Below, in pieces: positions 22,773 through 29,645 of a DNA stretch of 30,090 bases. The stretch spans positions 1-30,090 of the IMG/VR virus record IMGVR_UViG_3300023237_000053. One strand, written 5' to 3'. Source of the DNA: a virus. How positions within the stretch are numbered: position 1 is the first letter of the stretch; every line of letters starts with the position of its first letter. A model generated the notes under the pieces. It had not been told where the DNA came from. It worked only from the letters and a program-made list of their open reading frames with translations, and made no database searches. Both the position numbers and the translations under genes were made by a program.

Positions 22773-23244
22773 AGAAGAATCCAATATTTCGGGTTCGCAA
22801 AAGCAAATACTAAGTAGCCCAGAAATGGCGCACATAGCTGATCAAATCAGCGTTGAAAAGAACATTGAGTTTAGTCCATTTAATATTGGCTTTTATTTAT
22901 GTTCTCCAAACATTTCAAAAAAGACAGTTAGTAAAGTTACTAAAACCAGTTTAGAGCTTAAGTATTTTTCTGGACTTGATGCCATTATTCAAGTTTCTGA
23001 AGAGGTTTGGGACTTTTTAGAATATGAGCAAAAGAAAGCTTTGGTCTATCAAAATCTACTCAGAATTAGTACTTCATTTAAGTCTAAAACACAAGAACAT
23101 AGCTTGAAAATTGTTCAAACTGAGTACGCAACATTCCACCGTTTAAATGATGAATTTGGGTCGGATTGGTATAAAACTATTCAAGAGGTTGTTTCATCAT
23201 TGTATGATCTATCTAGTCCTGAAGAAAATCAGGTTAAGATATGA
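22747..23244 (+). CDS. Degenerate phage metallopeptidase-like protein
   Basis: This 165-residue protein shares the layout of phage putative metallopeptidases: SKVTKTSLELKYFSGLDAIIQVSEEVWDFLEYEQKKALV is close to the family's strand-helix core just before the zinc site. Where that family has DHELCH, this protein has YQNLLR (residues 101-106), so the HExxH zinc ligands and catalytic Glu are missing. The downstream FHRLNDEFGSDW segment matches the family's end. It is likely a non-catalytic member kept for another role. The family link is from memory of the motif, not a search. Confidence 0.55.
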   Translation: MQNQESTTKEESNISGSQKQILSSPEMAHIADQISVEKNIEFSPFNIGFYLCSPNISKKTVSKVTKTSLELKYFSGLDAIIQVSEEVWDFLEYEQKKALVYQNLLRISTSFKSKTQEHSLKIVQTEYATFHRLNDEFGSDWYKTIQEVVSSLYDLSSPEENQVKI

Positions 23245-23352
23245 CGTAGGAATTAAATCAAGATGTGTCAATAGGTTTAACTAGATAACACCCTCTGAGT
23301 AGCCTTGAAAAGCTGCTTAGTATTACAACTAATTTATCAAATAAAAAAAAAT

Positions 23353-23970
23353 ATGTCAGCAATAACTAAATCAAGCAATTCTGCAAACGCACTAGCGCAC
23401 ACAACTGATAATCCCATTGTGCTTAAAGCTGTGCAGGAAATGCAAACACGTAGAGAAGTCGTGGTGCATACAATGAACGCCCTTATGCAAAAGGGTATTC
23501 ATTACGGCATTATACCGGGCACAAAGCAGTTCTCTTTGTTAAAGCCAGGCATGGATATGCTTTGCTCTACACTTCGCTTTGTTGCTCACTACAGCTTTGA
23601 TATTAAAGAGCTTGCTAATGAGCATCGTGAAGTTACTGCTCATGTAAAGATGACTAGTAGAGCTTCATCTGATGAGATTATAGGTACAGGGATTGGTGTA
23701 TGCACAACCATGGAAAAAAAGTACCGATACCGCAATAACTGGGAGGGTAAAGTTAAGACACAGGTGGAAAACCCTGACTTAGCAGATCAATACAATACCG
23801 TTGCTAAAATGGCAGCTAAACGAGCGCTTAGCATGGCTATTCAGACAGCGACTGGATGTACAGACATCTTTGCATCAGACCCATCTGATATAGAGCGTGT
23901 GGACCCTAGTACTGGAGAGATATTAGACGATAATGAGCTGGCCTTTGCTAAACCTGCATCGGGTAAGTAG
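23353..23970 (+). CDS. Conserved phage protein, possible recombination/ssDNA-annealing role
   Basis: This 205-residue protein contains conserved blocks seen in a widespread phage family: GIHYGIIPGTKQFSLLKPGMDMLCSTLRF, GTGIGVCTTMEKKYRYRNN and NPDLADQYNTVAKMAAKRALSMAIQTATGCTDIF. Members often lie near recombination and replication genes, as here before a VRR-NUC nuclease and the replisome organizer. A DNA-annealing or single-strand-binding function is possible but not shown by the sequence. ATG 23353 is preferred to an upstream TTG at 23305. A 108-bp gap precedes it. Confidence 0.6.
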   Translation: MSAITKSSNSANALAHTTDNPIVLKAVQEMQTRREVVVHTMNALMQKGIHYGIIPGTKQFSLLKPGMDMLCSTLRFVAHYSFDIKELANEHREVTAHVKMTSRASSDEIIGTGIGVCTTMEKKYRYRNNWEGKVKTQVENPDLADQYNTVAKMAAKRALSMAIQTATGCTDIFASDPSDIERVDPSTGEILDDNELAFAKPASGK

Positions 23971-23972
23971 CA

Positions 23973-24191
23973 ATGTATTGCCAAAAAAAGCGAATACTAA
24001 ACTTTATGATGGAATATGGATCTATTAATCCAATTCAAGCCCTTAGACATCTTGGCGTATTTAGATTAGCGGCTAGAATAAACGATTTAAGAGCTGATGG
24101 AATAGCTATATCAGATGAATGGGTTGATAGTATTTCAAGTGTTACAGAACAACCAGTACGCTTCAAAAAATACCTTTTAATAATGGAGTAG
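23973..24191 (+). CDS. Small winged-helix DNA-binding protein
   Basis: This 72-residue protein has a winged-helix plan: QKKRILNFMMEYGSINPIQALRHLGVFRLAARINDLRADGIAISDEWVD, followed by a two-strand wing ending RFKKYLLIME. This pattern is typical of the HTH domain found in many phage replication regions. It lies between the conserved family gene and the VRR-NUC nuclease with gaps of two bases on each side, so it belongs to the same operon. Its target is unknown. Confidence 0.8.
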   Translation: MYCQKKRILNFMMEYGSINPIQALRHLGVFRLAARINDLRADGIAISDEWVDSISSVTEQPVRFKKYLLIME

Positions 24192-24193
24192 AA

Positions 24194-24571
24194 ATGCCAG
24201 ATAAGCTTAGTCAAAAATATAAAAGCGAGCACCATTTACAGTGTATTTGTATCAATTGGTTTGATCTTTATTACCCAAAATTAAGGCTCAATTTATTTGC
24301 TATTCCAAACGGGGGATTAAGAAATAAAATGGTTGCAAAGAAGCTTAAAAAAGAGGGCGCAAGATCAGGGGTTTGGGATTTATTTTTAAGCCTTCCAAAC
24401 GCTACAAATAACGGCCTATATATTGAGAGTAAGAACGGTGATAATTGCTTAACAGATAACCAAATAATCTTTAAATCTGCTAATGATAATAATTACAGCT
24501 TTGCCGTTATACGCTCACTAGACGAGTTCCAAATGGTTTTGAAAAGCTATATGAATAACGAGGAATTTTAG
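24194..24571 (+). CDS. VRR-NUC nuclease
   Basis: This 125-residue protein is a PD-(D/E)XK-type nuclease of the VRR-NUC family. It shows Glu12 in the first helix, IPNGGLRNKMVAKKLKKEG (37-55), the metal-site Asp62 in GVWDLFL, the ExK pair Glu78 and Lys80 in GLYIESK, and LTDNQ ending at Gln90. Such stand-alone VRR-NUC domains act on branched or flapped DNA and occur in phage recombination modules. GGAGTAG upstream is a fair ribosome binding site. Confidence 0.9.
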   Translation: MPDKLSQKYKSEHHLQCICINWFDLYYPKLRLNLFAIPNGGLRNKMVAKKLKKEGARSGVWDLFLSLPNATNNGLYIESKNGDNCLTDNQIIFKSANDNNYSFAVIRSLDEFQMVLKSYMNNEEF

Positions 24572-24572
24572 C

Positions 24573-25412
24573 ATGGCTAATGATAAAAAGAGAATGATCA
24601 GCACAAAGTTTTGGAATGATACTTACACATCTGATTTAGATCCTATTGAAAAGCTGCTATTTCTGTATCTGCTAACCAACGATCAGACCAATATGTTGGG
24701 AATTTATGAGATACCACTCAGACGAATTGCATTTGATACCGGTATTGATAGAGAAATGGTTTTAAAAATACTTGAGCGGTTTAAAAGCTTCGGAAAAGCA
24801 GAATATACGGAGGGTTATGTGATTATTTACAATTTCATAAAACACCAAAAATACAATAAGCTAATGGCTATCAGTGCCTTGAAAGTTTATGAAGAGTTAC
24901 CGAAAAGTATACCCTTAGCAAAGGGTATACAAAGGGTTAGCAAAGGGTATGAGACCCTTTGGCAAGGGTTCGAGATATATAAAAAGGAAATAGAAATAGA
25001 AATAGAAAAGGAAAAGGAAAGTGAAATACAAATACAGGAAGGCGCGGCTTCGCCTGTGTGTGTGAAAGATTCTATTGATTTTGAATTGTTCATTTCTGAG
25101 TGGAATCAGGTCTATGCTACCAACATCAGACTTACGAAATCAAAAAAAACGCAGCTAATACAGCGCCTTAAGAGTTTTTCAAAAGAAGAAATATTAACCG
25201 CAATGCACAAGCGAAGACATGACCATTGGCTGAACAACGATGGCAAGAAGTTTTTAACGGATTGGGAAGCCTTATTCCGAAATGATGAAAAAATCGAAAA
25301 ATATCTAAACGCCCCTTTAAAGAATTTACAGCATGAAAGCACTAAAAGATCATATCAGACAAGTGGAGACCACATTGGTTCAATCTATCGAGACATTGCC
25401 AACGGCCATTAA
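24573..25412 (+). CDS. Replisome organizer / replication initiator (O-like)
   Basis: This 279-residue protein would bind the origin and recruit replication proteins. The N-terminal winged-helix region (residues 1-110, with STKFWNDTYTSDLDPIEKLLFLYLLTND) is typical of phage replisome organizers. A low-complexity Glu/Ile/Lys stretch (about 136-155) links it to a C-terminal helical domain (165-265) with WNQVYATNIRLTKSKKTQLIQRL. The DNA coding for residues 112-155 holds phased AAGGGT repeats and a purine-rich tract, a lambda-O-like internal origin. GAGGAA lies upstream of the ATG. Confidence 0.85.
   Translation: MANDKKRMISTKFWNDTYTSDLDPIEKLLFLYLLTNDQTNMLGIYEIPLRRIAFDTGIDREMVLKILERFKSFGKAEYTEGYVIIYNFIKHQKYNKLMAISALKVYEELPKSIPLAKGIQRVSKGYETLWQGFEIYKKEIEIEIEKEKESEIQIQEGAASPVCVKDSIDFELFISEWNQVYATNIRLTKSKKTQLIQRLKSFSKEEILTAMHKRRHDHWLNNDGKKFLTDWEALFRNDEKIEKYLNAPLKNLQHESTKRSYQTSGDHIGSIYRDIANGH
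24907..25035 (+). repeat. Candidate replication origin with AAGGGT iterons
   Basis: Six AAGGGT/ACCCTT elements lie at 24911 (reverse), 24921, 24932, 24943, 24954 (reverse) and 24964. Their spacing is 10-11 bp, about one helical turn. The first two form a perfect 10-bp inverted repeat, 24907-24916 with 24921-24930. From 24973 to 25035 a strongly purine-skewed, A-rich tract follows. Iterons then an easily melted tract within the initiator gene is the lambda plan. Confidence 0.6.
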
Positions 25413-25941
25413 GCCTGTTTCTAAAGTTCCAGAGACTCGCAATATACGCCAAGCTATTAAAAGCTTATTGCTTGATCACATGGTTTTGATCGGTTTGCAG
25501 TATGAAATTCCAAAAGACAAAGCCGAAAGATCAGCTTTTATTGGGCGCTGGCATGATACCATTTGTGAAAACAACACCAGCTGGCCCATCGGCTTTGATA
25601 ACGTGGCGATTTACAAAGCTTTTTTGATTGCTCTTAGAGACGGACGTGTAGAGCTGAGGAAGACCTCCGCATTTGCCCATGCGATGGCGTTCAAGGATTG
25701 GGTTAAGTCAGGTAGCCTAAATCGGTTTAAACCTCAGCACAAGGCGCTCATGGCTCCACAATCGCAAAGTATGAGCCTTACTGAGCAGGTTAAGAACTTA
25801 AGAAGTACAATTAGCTTCTGTCAAAGCAATGGTTATCAATTATTGCCCGAAGATAACATCAGGCGCAAATCTTACGAGAATGCAATCAAAGAGCTTGACG
25901 CTATTCAATATCAGCAAGGGGGCGTAAAATATGTCATTTAA
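25333..25941 (+). CDS. Replication-module protein, possible helicase-loader position
   Basis: This 202-residue protein follows the O-like gene with an 80-bp overlap. It is helical, with RNIRQAIKSLLLDHMVLIGLQYEIPKDKAERSAFIGRWHDTICEN, a middle KAFLIALRDGRVELRKTSAFAHAMAFKDWV segment and a C-terminal helix pair. Its place is that of helicase loaders (lambda P) but no AAA+ motif is seen, so the role is an inference. The long overlap leaves the start uncertain; GTG 25363 or TTG 25375 are alternatives. Confidence 0.6.
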   Translation: MKALKDHIRQVETTLVQSIETLPTAIKPVSKVPETRNIRQAIKSLLLDHMVLIGLQYEIPKDKAERSAFIGRWHDTICENNTSWPIGFDNVAIYKAFLIALRDGRVELRKTSAFAHAMAFKDWVKSGSLNRFKPQHKALMAPQSQSMSLTEQVKNLRSTISFCQSNGYQLLPEDNIRRKSYENAIKELDAIQYQQGGVKYVI

Positions 25942-26131
25942 GCCATTTTTAGATACTGCAAACTCTGATCCAAACATAAGCAGACACCATGAGATTGAAC
26001 GTCTAAATAAAGCTATTAATGAGCGTGAAATACAGATTAAAAAACTTATTCAAGCAACCATTATAGATGAAAAATCTATCAAGCTTTATCAAAAGAAAAT
26101 CAACGAACAGAATCAAAAAAGATTCCTATGA
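25931..26131 (+). CDS. Small coiled-coil protein, unknown
   Basis: This 66-residue protein is largely one charged helix (HHEIERLNKAINEREIQIKKLIQATIIDEKSIKLYQKKINEQ). It overlaps its upstream neighbour by 11 bp and its downstream neighbour by four, so it is likely part of the operon. No family or catalytic motif is seen. Confidence 0.6.
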   Translation: MSFKPFLDTANSDPNISRHHEIERLNKAINEREIQIKKLIQATIIDEKSIKLYQKKINEQNQKRFL

Positions 26132-26505
26132 AAACTAAAGTGGTTTACATAGCTCATCCCATTTCAGGTGATATAGCGGGTAACATTGCAAAGATTTACG
26201 CATTGGTGAGATTAATCAGTTTTAAGCGCCCAGACGTTATCCCTTTCGTGCCGTACTTGGTGTATTTGGGGGCTTTGGATGACCACGAGCCGAAGGAAAG
26301 GGCGATGGGAATGCGATTTAATGAGCATTTCATAAGCCCAAAATACATTGATGAGATCTGGGTTATGGGCTTATCTGAAGGGGTTTTTAAAGAAATTGAA
26401 CAAGCTAATCAACAGCTAATTAAAATAGTTTATTGGTGCAAGCAAATGGACTACAACGAATTTAAAAAAACAGGTTATAAACCATCTAAAATTTTTGGAC
26501 TATGA
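26128..26505 (+). CDS. DUF4406/DUF7768-like nucleotide-binding fold protein
   Basis: This 125-residue protein has a Rossmann-like plan typical of a phage family related to nucleoside deoxyribosyltransferases: VYIAHPISGDIAGNIAKIYALVRLI at the start, FVPYLVYLGALDDHEPKERAMGMRFN in the middle and IDEIWVMGLSEGVFKEIEQANQ near the end. Members may handle nucleotides or sense them, but activity is not established. It overlaps both neighbours by four bases. Confidence 0.72.
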   Translation: MKTKVVYIAHPISGDIAGNIAKIYALVRLISFKRPDVIPFVPYLVYLGALDDHEPKERAMGMRFNEHFISPKYIDEIWVMGLSEGVFKEIEQANQQLIKIVYWCKQMDYNEFKKTGYKPSKIFGL

Positions 26506-27089
26506 AAAATAATTTTTATACAACTGAAGAAATAGCGGTAATTACCGCTTTCTACAAAAATGAAGGAGCCACTTATTGCGCGGGTTTAATGCCAGGTCGT
26601 AAGCCTAGTTCTGTAAAGCAGAAGGCTCGTAAGCTGGGTTTTTACTATGAGGGCGATAAATTAGGTTGTTTTAAAGAAGGCCACACGCCAGCCAATAAGG
26701 GCGCTAAAATGCCTAATCACGTTTATGAGGCCGCTAAAGCAACGATGTTTAAAAAGGGGTTTAAGCCAGCAAATACTAAATTTGATGGGGCCATTAGCTT
26801 ACGAAAAGATAATAGCGGATATGTGTACAAATTTATACGACTAAAATGCGCAAAATGGGTTCAGCTACACCGTTATGTTTGGGAGCAGGCGAACGGCCCT
26901 ATACCGGATAAGCATATAATTAGATTTATTAATGGAAATACTTTAGATGTCCAGCTGGATAATCTTGAACTGTTGAGTATGGATAAAAATGCCATAATAA
27001 ACAGACATGCTAAGTACCCAAGATCACTTCAAGAATCAATTTACCAATTCCACAAACTTAATAGGGAAATAAATGCCAAGAAATACTAA
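26502..27089 (+). CDS. HNH-type endonuclease with degenerate metal site
   Basis: This 195-residue protein joins an N-terminal DNA-binding helix set (residues 5-48, ATYCAGLMPGRKPSSVKQKARKLGF) to an HNH_3-type core (110-160). The core has LHRYVWEQANGPIP with His123 and NGNTLDVQLDNLELL with Asn154. The second His of the usual VxHxDGN motif is replaced by Arg141-Phe142. Similar phage proteins often have this change, so activity is uncertain. It could be a homing endonuclease or have lost cleavage. Confidence 0.75.
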   Translation: MKNNFYTTEEIAVITAFYKNEGATYCAGLMPGRKPSSVKQKARKLGFYYEGDKLGCFKEGHTPANKGAKMPNHVYEAAKATMFKKGFKPANTKFDGAISLRKDNSGYVYKFIRLKCAKWVQLHRYVWEQANGPIPDKHIIRFINGNTLDVQLDNLELLSMDKNAIINRHAKYPRSLQESIYQFHKLNREINAKKY

Positions 27090-27303
27090 TACCGACTTAC
27101 AAAATCACTTATTTGAAGTGATTGAAAAGCTTAGCGTTGGCGATATTGAATTAGATAAAGCCAAAGCGATATCAGAGGTTGCTAAGCAGATTATTGAAGC
27201 GAAAAAGCTTGATCATCAGGCTAATGAACTAAAACTACAAAGTTTTAAACTTATTGCTGAGTATAACGGTAAGGTTGATGAATCAAAATTGTTGGGTGGT
27301 TGA
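27073..27303 (+). CDS. Conserved small phage protein
   Basis: This 76-residue protein is helical and acidic: NTDLQNHLFEVIEKLSVGDIELDKAKAISEVAKQIIEAKKLDHQANELK. The NTDLxNHLFE and DxxKAKAIxxVAxxII patterns recur in small proteins of many phages and prophages whose function is unknown. It overlaps the HNH gene by 17 bp. Confidence 0.7.
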   Translation: MPRNTNTDLQNHLFEVIEKLSVGDIELDKAKAISEVAKQIIEAKKLDHQANELKLQSFKLIAEYNGKVDESKLLGG

Positions 27304-27304
27304 T

Positions 27305-27487
27305 ATGAGATATAAAAAATATAGAATTGTTAGAAATCATTTTTACAATTGTTTTAAAGTTCAATGTTGGAGAATTTGGTTCCCGTTTTGGGTTGAAATA
27401 CACTTTTGTAGTGTTGAATCTTCTTTAGAAGAAGCGAAAGAAGCTCTTAAATATCATAAAAATCCTATCATTTATTATGAAGAATAA
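27305..27487 (+). CDS. Small aromatic-rich phage protein
   Basis: This 60-residue protein starts at ATG 27305, one base after the previous stop. It has a strand-rich first half (YKKYRIVRNHFYNCFKVQC, then WRIWFPFWVEIHF) and a short C-terminal helix (SSLEEAKEALKYH). Proteins of this kind, with aromatic strands then a SLEEA helix, occur in many phage early regions without known function. It overlaps the next gene (ATGA-like, 11 bp). Confidence 0.6.
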   Translation: MRYKKYRIVRNHFYNCFKVQCWRIWFPFWVEIHFCSVESSLEEAKEALKYHKNPIIYYEE

Positions 27488-27956
27488 AGAAAAAATTGAA
27501 TTGCTTGAAAAGCGTATTTTTTGTCTTGAAGTTTCATGCGATTATGCAATGAGAAAAGAAGATGAAAAGTTTAATGAAATCGTATATAAGAAACCTGAGG
27601 TAATTGAAATGCCGTTCAAATTAGATAAATATGGAGACGTAGTGTTTAAAGACAAACGAATAAATCCGGACGCTTTTTTTAATTATTTAATAGACGAAAA
27701 CATAGATCAAACGCAAATTAATCGAATTCAAATCGAAATGAAGGACGAAAGAGATTACAAAGCAATGAATAAAGATGCACAAGGCAATTCATCTTTAAGT
27801 AGTGTTAGCCCACGTATTGACTGGGTTGAGCTACGAAACAACTTCTTTAATGAATGCGCAACAGAAACAAGAGAAGAACTTGGTAAAAAAGTAAACATTG
27901 CTCCACACGATTTATTTGAATGGTTTAAACGTGAGATTTTGGAATATGTGGGCTAA
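27477..27956 (+). CDS. Unknown protein at end of early operon
   Basis: This 159-residue protein is not recognised. It begins with a coiled-coil helix (MKNKEKIELLEKRIFCLEVS) and has an acidic middle part. The C-terminal 50 residues (DWVELRNNFFNECATETREELGKKVNIAPHDLFEWFKREIL) look like a small helical domain. Its stop codon lies inside the left end of the first attC-like unit (27948-27957). It overlaps the upstream gene, so it is probably the last gene of the early operon. Confidence 0.6.
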   Translation: MKNKEKIELLEKRIFCLEVSCDYAMRKEDEKFNEIVYKKPEVIEMPFKLDKYGDVVFKDKRINPDAFFNYLIDENIDQTQINRIQIEMKDERDYKAMNKDAQGNSSLSSVSPRIDWVELRNNFFNECATETREELGKKVNIAPHDLFEWFKREILEYVG

Positions 27957-28049
27957 CGTTGAGTATATGGTTTTGTAAGCCATAGCATAAATTACAATTA
28001 AATGAATATAAACTTTGTGGGCTTATAAACTATATATAGTGTTACCCAC
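27948..28049 (+). other. attC-like unit 1
   Basis: The unit begins GTGGGCTAAC (27948-27957) and ends GTTACCCAC (28041-28049), which are inverted to each other. Inside, an imperfect stem pairs 27964-27981 with 28020-28036 with one mismatch and one bulge. Spacers of six and four bases separate the inner and outer pairs. Ends of AAC and GTT, two box pairs and bulges are the plan of integron attC sites, though the outer boxes do not match the usual RYYYAAC/GTTRRRY. Confidence 0.5.
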
Positions 28050-28065
28050 TTTTAAAATTACGATT

Positions 28066-28293
28066 ATGAAACGAGAAGTTAAATTTTACCAAACACAATT
28101 TTCGCCATTTACGGGTAAAAATTTATTGCCAAAACTCACCTTTTCTAAGAATGTACAAGGTTGGTTTTTTACTAGAAATTGGACAATTACACTATTTAGA
28201 TTTGCTTGCACAATATCAACAACTGTAACGAAAGACTTAGATGTAGATAGGAATTTGGCGCACGATCAGAATGTATCTAAGTATATGGCCTAG
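28066..28293 (+). CDS. Cassette gene 1, unknown
   Basis: This 75-residue basic protein (MKREVKFYQTQFSPFTGKNLL at the start, a WFFTRNWTITLFRF aromatic centre) is not recognised. ATG 28066 is chosen because the longer frame would begin with a TTG inside the repeat unit. The leader is A/T-rich without a Shine-Dalgarno sequence. It is a single gene lying between two attC-like units. Confidence 0.5.
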   Translation: MKREVKFYQTQFSPFTGKNLLPKLTFSKNVQGWFFTRNWTITLFRFACTISTTVTKDLDVDRNLAHDQNVSKYMA

Positions 28294-28304
28294 TAATTTT
28301 TATT

Positions 28305-28361
28305 GTGGGTAACGGTACACGGCTATGCTTAGTCCCGACTTATTAACGACAAAATATAATT
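28305..28361 (+). other. attC-like unit 2, partial
   Basis: GTGGGTAAC at 28305-28313 begins this unit, but no GTTACCCAC end is found before the next gene at 28365. Only the left half seems to be kept. Confidence 0.35.
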
Positions 28362-28364
28362 GAA

Positions 28365-28682
28365 ATGATACATATTACAGAAGAAAAATTAAAAGCAGCA
28401 ATTCAGATGGCAATACTTGACGAATGTGAAAACATGGATAAAGCAGAAGCTAAATTAGTACACGACATTAAGGCGTTAAGTATAGCCGATGTTAGCGGTA
28501 TGTTGCCCGACCAAACGAAGCGACATATTGACTTAGCATATTTAACAGGCGTATTTAATGTAGTCGGTATTGATGGTTTACAAAAAGAACTGACAAGGCT
28601 GAAAGAAATTGGTAAAAAACCACACGATATTTTCTGTGAGAGCTATTTGCGGTATAGGTTTATGGGAGCGCTTGGGCTATGA
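28365..28682 (+). CDS. Cassette gene 2, C-terminus replaced by tail-gene DNA
   Basis: This 105-residue protein is not recognised. The first 90 residues are helical and acidic (MIHITEEKLKAAIQMAILDE onwards, with a LPDQTKRHIDLAYLTGVFNVVG core). The codons for residues 92-105 (ESYLRYRFMGALGL) and the first base of the stop come from a 44-base sequence identical to part of the tail tip gene but read in another frame. So the original 3' end of this gene appears to be lost. The leader lacks a Shine-Dalgarno sequence. Confidence 0.55.
   Translation: MIHITEEKLKAAIQMAILDECENMDKAEAKLVHDIKALSIADVSGMLPDQTKRHIDLAYLTGVFNVVGIDGLQKELTRLKEIGKKPHDIFCESYLRYRFMGALGL
28637..28680 (+). repeat. 44-bp sequence, copy 2 (cassette end)
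   Basis: This exact copy of 11701-11744 lies at the 3' end of cassette gene 2, in a different frame, and runs up to where the left box of the next attC-like unit would be expected. Confidence 0.95.
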
Positions 28683-28759
28683 ATTGAAGCCCTAATACTA
28701 AAGTTCGATTCACAACAATAACCTTGACAGGGCTTTTATTTATAGCCTTTGTTACCCAC
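28680..28759 (+). other. attC-like unit 3, left end lost
   Basis: The unit ends with GTTACCCAC (28751-28759) and has an inner stem 28680-28693 with 28729-28742 (11 of 14 pairs, AAGCCCT/AGGGCTT core). The left GTGGGTAAC is absent; the 44-base tail-derived sequence lies in its place and ends in GGGCTAT, slightly like the GGGCTAAC of unit 1. Confidence 0.45.
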
Positions 28760-28788
28760 AGTACGGGTTGACAAACAAAAACTTAATT

Positions 28789-29247
28789 ATGAAATACGAT
28801 AGCAAAGCAGATACTCTACTGCACATCAAAAGAGTAAACCAATTGTTTACAGAATCAGCAAGTGAATTGATAAGACGTGCCAATGTTCACGATAATTCAA
28901 AACTTGAAAGCCCTGAAAAGGAATTGTTTGACGAGTACACACCAAAGCTAAAAGACTGTACTTACGGAAGTGATGAGTATAAAGAGTTTTTAAAGGGTTT
29001 GAAAGTAGCCCTTGACCATCATTACAAAAATAATAGCCACCACCCAGAACATTACGAAAATGGTGTAAATGGATTTGATTTATTTGACTTAATAGAAATG
29101 TTCTTCGACTGGAAGGCTGCAACAGAACGACACGTAGACGGTAATATAATGAAGTCTATTGAAATAAATAAAGGACGTTTTGAATTATCTGAACAGCTTT
29201 GCAAAATTATGAAAAATACTGCTGTTCGTTTAGGATACGATAAGTAG
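28789..29247 (+). CDS. DUF5662-like protein (cassette gene 3)
   Basis: This 152-residue protein has the pattern of DUF5662: VHDNSKL (His34, Asp35), VALDHHYKNNSHHPEHYENG (77-92, with several His) and DLIEMFFDWKAATERH. The ordered His and Asp residues suggest a metal-binding, HD-like helical fold, with unknown substrate. DUF5662 genes are common in phages and mobile DNA. ATG 28789 has no Shine-Dalgarno sequence; a TTG at 28768 lies nearer the repeat unit. It is a single gene between attC-like units. Confidence 0.72.
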   Translation: MKYDSKADTLLHIKRVNQLFTESASELIRRANVHDNSKLESPEKELFDEYTPKLKDCTYGSDEYKEFLKGLKVALDHHYKNNSHHPEHYENGVNGFDLFDLIEMFFDWKAATERHVDGNIMKSIEINKGRFELSEQLCKIMKNTAVRLGYDK

Positions 29248-29251
29248 TATT

Positions 29252-29369
29252 GTGGGTAACGACCTGTGTATGTGTAGTAAGGCTAGCACATACTTTCGGT
29301 TTAAAACTAAATTAATTAGCCTTATTACATATAAATCTTCTTTGCAGGTTTCTTTGCAAAGTTGCCAAC
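29252..29369 (+). other. attC-like unit 4
   Basis: The unit begins GTGGGTAAC (29252-29260) and ends GTTGCCAAC (29361-29369), a seven-of-nine match to GTTACCCAC. The inner stem pairs 29269-29285 with 29317-29333 at 15 of 17 positions. The right spacer is 27 bases, longer than in an ordinary attC, and contains a small CTTTGCA/TGCAAAG hairpin. Confidence 0.42.
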
Positions 29370-29381
29370 TTAACTGAAGTT

Positions 29382-29570
29382 ATGATAGAACTGAAATGTG
29401 AAAAATGCGGTGTTGACTATGAAAAGCCTGCCGACTTTAAAAAGTGGAATGACGAAAAACCAAATGTATTTTTTAAATGGAGCTTAGCATTTTGTGATAC
29501 TTGCAGACGTAAAAGAGAAATAGAAGGACTAAAGAGATTACCTGAAGTTATTAAAGCGTTGGCAAAATGA
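29382..29570 (+). CDS. Small zinc-ribbon-like protein (cassette gene 4)
   Basis: This 62-residue protein has two CxxC pairs (Cys6/Cys9 and Cys38/Cys41) about 28 residues apart, as in small zinc ribbons, and a basic C-terminal helix (RRKREIEGLKRLPEVIKAL). It may bind DNA or RNA or be a protein partner. It lacks a Shine-Dalgarno sequence, like the other cassette genes, and follows unit 4. No classical unit is seen after it; the 75-bp gap to the HNH gene holds only a GCGCA/TGCGC hairpin at 29589-29605. Confidence 0.6.
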   Translation: MIELKCEKCGVDYEKPADFKKWNDEKPNVFFKWSLAFCDTCRRKREIEGLKRLPEVIKALAK

Positions 29571-29645
29571 ACGCTAACTCATCTATAAGCGCACAAAACC
29601 TGCGCATATAATAAAAATAAAAATAACAAATTATAGGGGTGAAAG

